This document shows positions 20,213 to 21,834 of a DNA stretch of 21,834 nucleotides, one piece after another. Source of the DNA: Deltaproteobacteria bacterium (lineage in GTDB: Bacteria; Desulfobacterota; Desulfobulbia; Desulfobulbales; VMSU01); contig JAJYJA010000020.1 of NCBI GenBank assembly GCA_021789795.1, forward strand, positions 1 to 21,834. Reading direction: 5' to 3'. The position numbers and the translations under genes were made by a program. The notes beneath the pieces were generated by a model that was not told where the DNA came from, searched no databases, and saw only the letters and a program-made list of their open reading frames with translations. How positions within the stretch are numbered: the first letter of the stretch is position 1; every line of letters starts with the position of its first letter.

Positions 20213-21637
20213 ATGCTCAGCAATCTCACCTCCGCCTCCAACTATTCGGTAAGCAAGCGGCTAATGATCCTGGTCAACGCCGTGCTCACCCTGATTCTGG
20301 TGGGCGGGGCGTTTTTTATCAGCAGCTATATGCAGGGCCGGATGACGGAAGGCGCCATCGACTCGGTGCACACCCTGTTCAACTCTTTTCAGGAGGGGGT
20401 GAAGGGCTCCCTGGAGCGGGGGCAGATGCAGAGCTTCAAGCTGCTGCTGGTGCAGCAGCGGGACATCAAGGGGGTGATCGACGCCTCCCTCTACGACCAG
20501 CGGGGGAAGATCAACCTCTCCTCCTCCGAGGGCGTGGATTCCAAGACCATGCTGCCCGAGGAGATCAAGGGCTACATCAGCGGCACCAAGAAGGCCTTTG
20601 AAACCATCCAGGGGCAAACCATCCGCCTGGTGGCCCCGCAACTGGTGGTCGCGGATTGCGTGCGTTGCCACCAGTCCTGGCGGGTGGGCGAGATCGGCGG
20701 CAGCCTCTCCCTGACCTTCGACCTCAGCCCCCTCTACCATACCGTCCATCGCCTGCAACTGTTCCTGGCGGTGGGCTGTCTGGTGCTCCTGGTCATCACC
20801 AGCGCCAGCATCACCCTGATCATGCAACGCCTGGTGACCAGACCGGTAAACCAGATCATCGACGGCCTGACCGCCAGTGTCACCATGCTGGCGGCGGTGG
20901 CGGGTCAGGCCGCTACCTCCAGTCAGTCGCTGGCGGAGAGGACCTCGCAGCAGGCGGCCTCCCTGGAGGAGACCAGCGCCTCGATCGAGGAAATCTCGGC
21001 CATGACCATGCGTAACGCCGAAAACGCCAGCGCCGCCAACCGGCTGATGGAGGAGGCCAAACAGATCATGACCAACGCCAATCGGGCCATGGATCAGCTG
21101 ACTCAGGCCATGTCCGTCATTGCCGCGGCCAACACCGAGACCTCGAAGATCATCAAGACCATCGACGAAATCGCCTTCCAGACCAACCTCCTGGCCCTAA
21201 ACGCGGCGGTGGAGGCGGCCCGGGCCGGCGAGGCGGGGGCGGGTTTCGCGGTGGTGGCGGACGAGGTGCGCAATCTGGCGATGCGGGCGGCGGACGCGGC
21301 CCGCAACACCGCCCAACTCCTGGAGGACACCAACACCAAGGTGGCCAGCGGGGTGGAGATGGTGCGGGTGACGGATGGCGCCTTCAAACAGGCGGCGGAG
21401 CAGACTCAGAAGACCGGCGCCCTCCTGACCGAGATCACCACCTCGTCCAAGGAGCAGTCGATCGGCATCGGCCAGGTGGCCAAGGCGGTGCAGGAATTAG
21501 ACGAGGTGACCCAGCACAACGCGGCGGACGCCGATCAGGACTCCCAAATCGCCTCCGACATGGAACAGCAGTCGCAGCGGCTGGGGAATTACGTCCACGA
21601 TCTGGTGCGGCTGGTCAAGGGTTCGGCTGAGGTTTGA
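20213..21637 (+). CDS. Methyl-accepting chemotaxis protein with c-type heme sensor domain
   Basis: 474 residues; AAGGAG 7 bases before the ATG. Membrane helices at about 18-38 and 183-204 enclose a periplasmic sensor domain of about 140 residues. That domain contains one CxxCH heme-attachment site, CVRCH (Cys149, Cys152, His153), close to its C-terminal end. This resembles DUF3365/Tll0287-like or Geobacter GSU0935-like heme sensors. After TM2 only the first half of a HAMP domain is recognisable (RLVTRPVNQIIDGLT, 206-220) before the long signalling coiled coil. The hairpin tip core is EAARAGEAGAGF (334-345). It probably senses redox potential, O2, NO or CO through the heme and controls swimming via CheA/CheW. 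No che genes are adjacent apart from the distant CheD-HDOD gene. A structured leader may control translation. Confidence 0.93.
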   Translation: MLSNLTSASNYSVSKRLMILVNAVLTLILVGGAFFISSYMQGRMTEGAIDSVHTLFNSFQEGVKGSLERGQMQSFKLLLVQQRDIKGVIDASLYDQRGKINLSSSEGVDSKTMLPEEIKGYISGTKKAFETIQGQTIRLVAPQLVVADCVRCHQSWRVGEIGGSLSLTFDLSPLYHTVHRLQLFLAVGCLVLLVITSASITLIMQRLVTRPVNQIIDGLTASVTMLAAVAGQAATSSQSLAERTSQQAASLEETSASIEEISAMTMRNAENASAANRLMEEAKQIMTNANRAMDQLTQAMSVIAAANTETSKIIKTIDEIAFQTNLLALNAAVEAARAGEAGAGFAVVADEVRNLAMRAADAARNTAQLLEDTNTKVASGVEMVRVTDGAFKQAAEQTQKTGALLTEITTSSKEQSIGIGQVAKAVQELDEVTQHNAADADQDSQIASDMEQQSQRLGNYVHDLVRLVKGSAEV

Positions 21638-21687
21638 TGGCGTCGAAAAAGGGCGAATCTACCGCGGCGCGGTCGGGGAGGGTTGGT

Positions 21688-21834
21688 TTAGGAGGGGTCA
21701 GGGGCGACGGGGACGATCAGGTCTAGGGCCAGCAGCCGGGCGATGACCTCGCTTAAGGGCAGGCCGACCACGTTGCTGTAGGATCCGGAGATCTCTTCTA
21801 CCATGAAGCCGGCCAGGGACTGGATGCCGTAGGC
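21688..21834 (-). CDS. maf: Maf-family nucleotide pyrophosphatase, C-terminal 48 residues (5' end outside window)
   Basis: The minus-strand frame runs from the window edge to a TAA at 21690-21688. The visible peptide has AYGIQSLAGFMVEEISGSYS followed by NVVGLPLSEV, the hallmark C-terminal signature of Maf proteins, then a short tail. Maf enzymes hydrolyse dTTP/UTP or modified nucleotides in a housekeeping role and are linked to septum formation. The gene converges on the chemoreceptor gene, leaving a 50-base gap with only a weak ACCGC/GCGGT hairpin at 21661-21673. Confidence 0.9.
   Translation of the reverse strand, partial: AYGIQSLAGFMVEEISGSYSNVVGLPLSEVIARLLALDLIVPVAPDPS

Overview
The window is GC-rich bacterial chromosome. 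It most resembles an anaerobic or microaerophilic Desulfobacterota, probably the Desulfobulbales. That placement is an inference from gene content: a LuxR-type regulator of a kind common in that phylum, a chemoreceptor with a c-type heme, a Tat-exported periplasmic [NiFe] hydrogenase, cytochrome bd preceded by a DUF4492 gene, a bacteriohemerythrin, and a response regulator with a Cys4 tail. No rRNA, tRNA, CRISPR array, transposase or phage gene was seen.

Layout. Bases 1-6402 lie on the minus strand. They hold the N-terminal 578 residues of a cytoplasmic protein built from tandem HAMP units, a 455-base gap with an interspersed palindromic repeat and a candidate promoter, a LuxR-type regulator, an MsbA-type lipid exporter, and a lower-GC AAA ATPase/DUF4143 gene flanked by short imperfect direct repeats. 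From 6650 the plus strand carries a RelA/SpoT homologue that keeps its hydrolase motifs but has lost synthetase catalytic residues, a CheD-HDOD fusion, and a bacteriohemerythrin.

The centre (10782-16758) reads as one transcription unit. A promoter overlaps a perfect 9-bp inverted repeat, followed by an Rrf2 regulator with an Fe-S-type Cys triad, a large AAA+ ATPase of unknown function, a DUF4492 membrane protein, cydA, cydB and a 30-residue CydX-like protein, then a strong intrinsic terminator. The first three genes overlap end to end (ATGA, TGATG). UUCG-capped hairpins sit in the gaps before cydA and after cydB.

Next comes a response regulator that may be translated from a leaderless mRNA. 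It is followed by a [NiFe] hydrogenase encoded large subunit first. The large subunit ends exactly at the His of its DPCxxCxxH motif, so it has no cleavable C-terminal peptide. The small subunit has a Tat signal and a Cys in the position that usually holds Pro near the medial cluster. A heme-c chemoreceptor follows, with a leader that can sequester its own ribosome binding site. The 3' end of a Maf-type gene closes the window on the minus strand.

Read together, the plus-strand genes deal with oxygen or redox sensing and respiration: hemerythrin, Fe-S Rrf2, cytochrome bd, hydrogenase and heme chemoreceptor. The best candidates for undescribed biology are the AAA+ ATPase locked between Rrf2 and cydABX, the extension-less exported hydrogenase, the SD-sequestering chemoreceptor leader, and the synthetase-degenerate RelA/SpoT protein.
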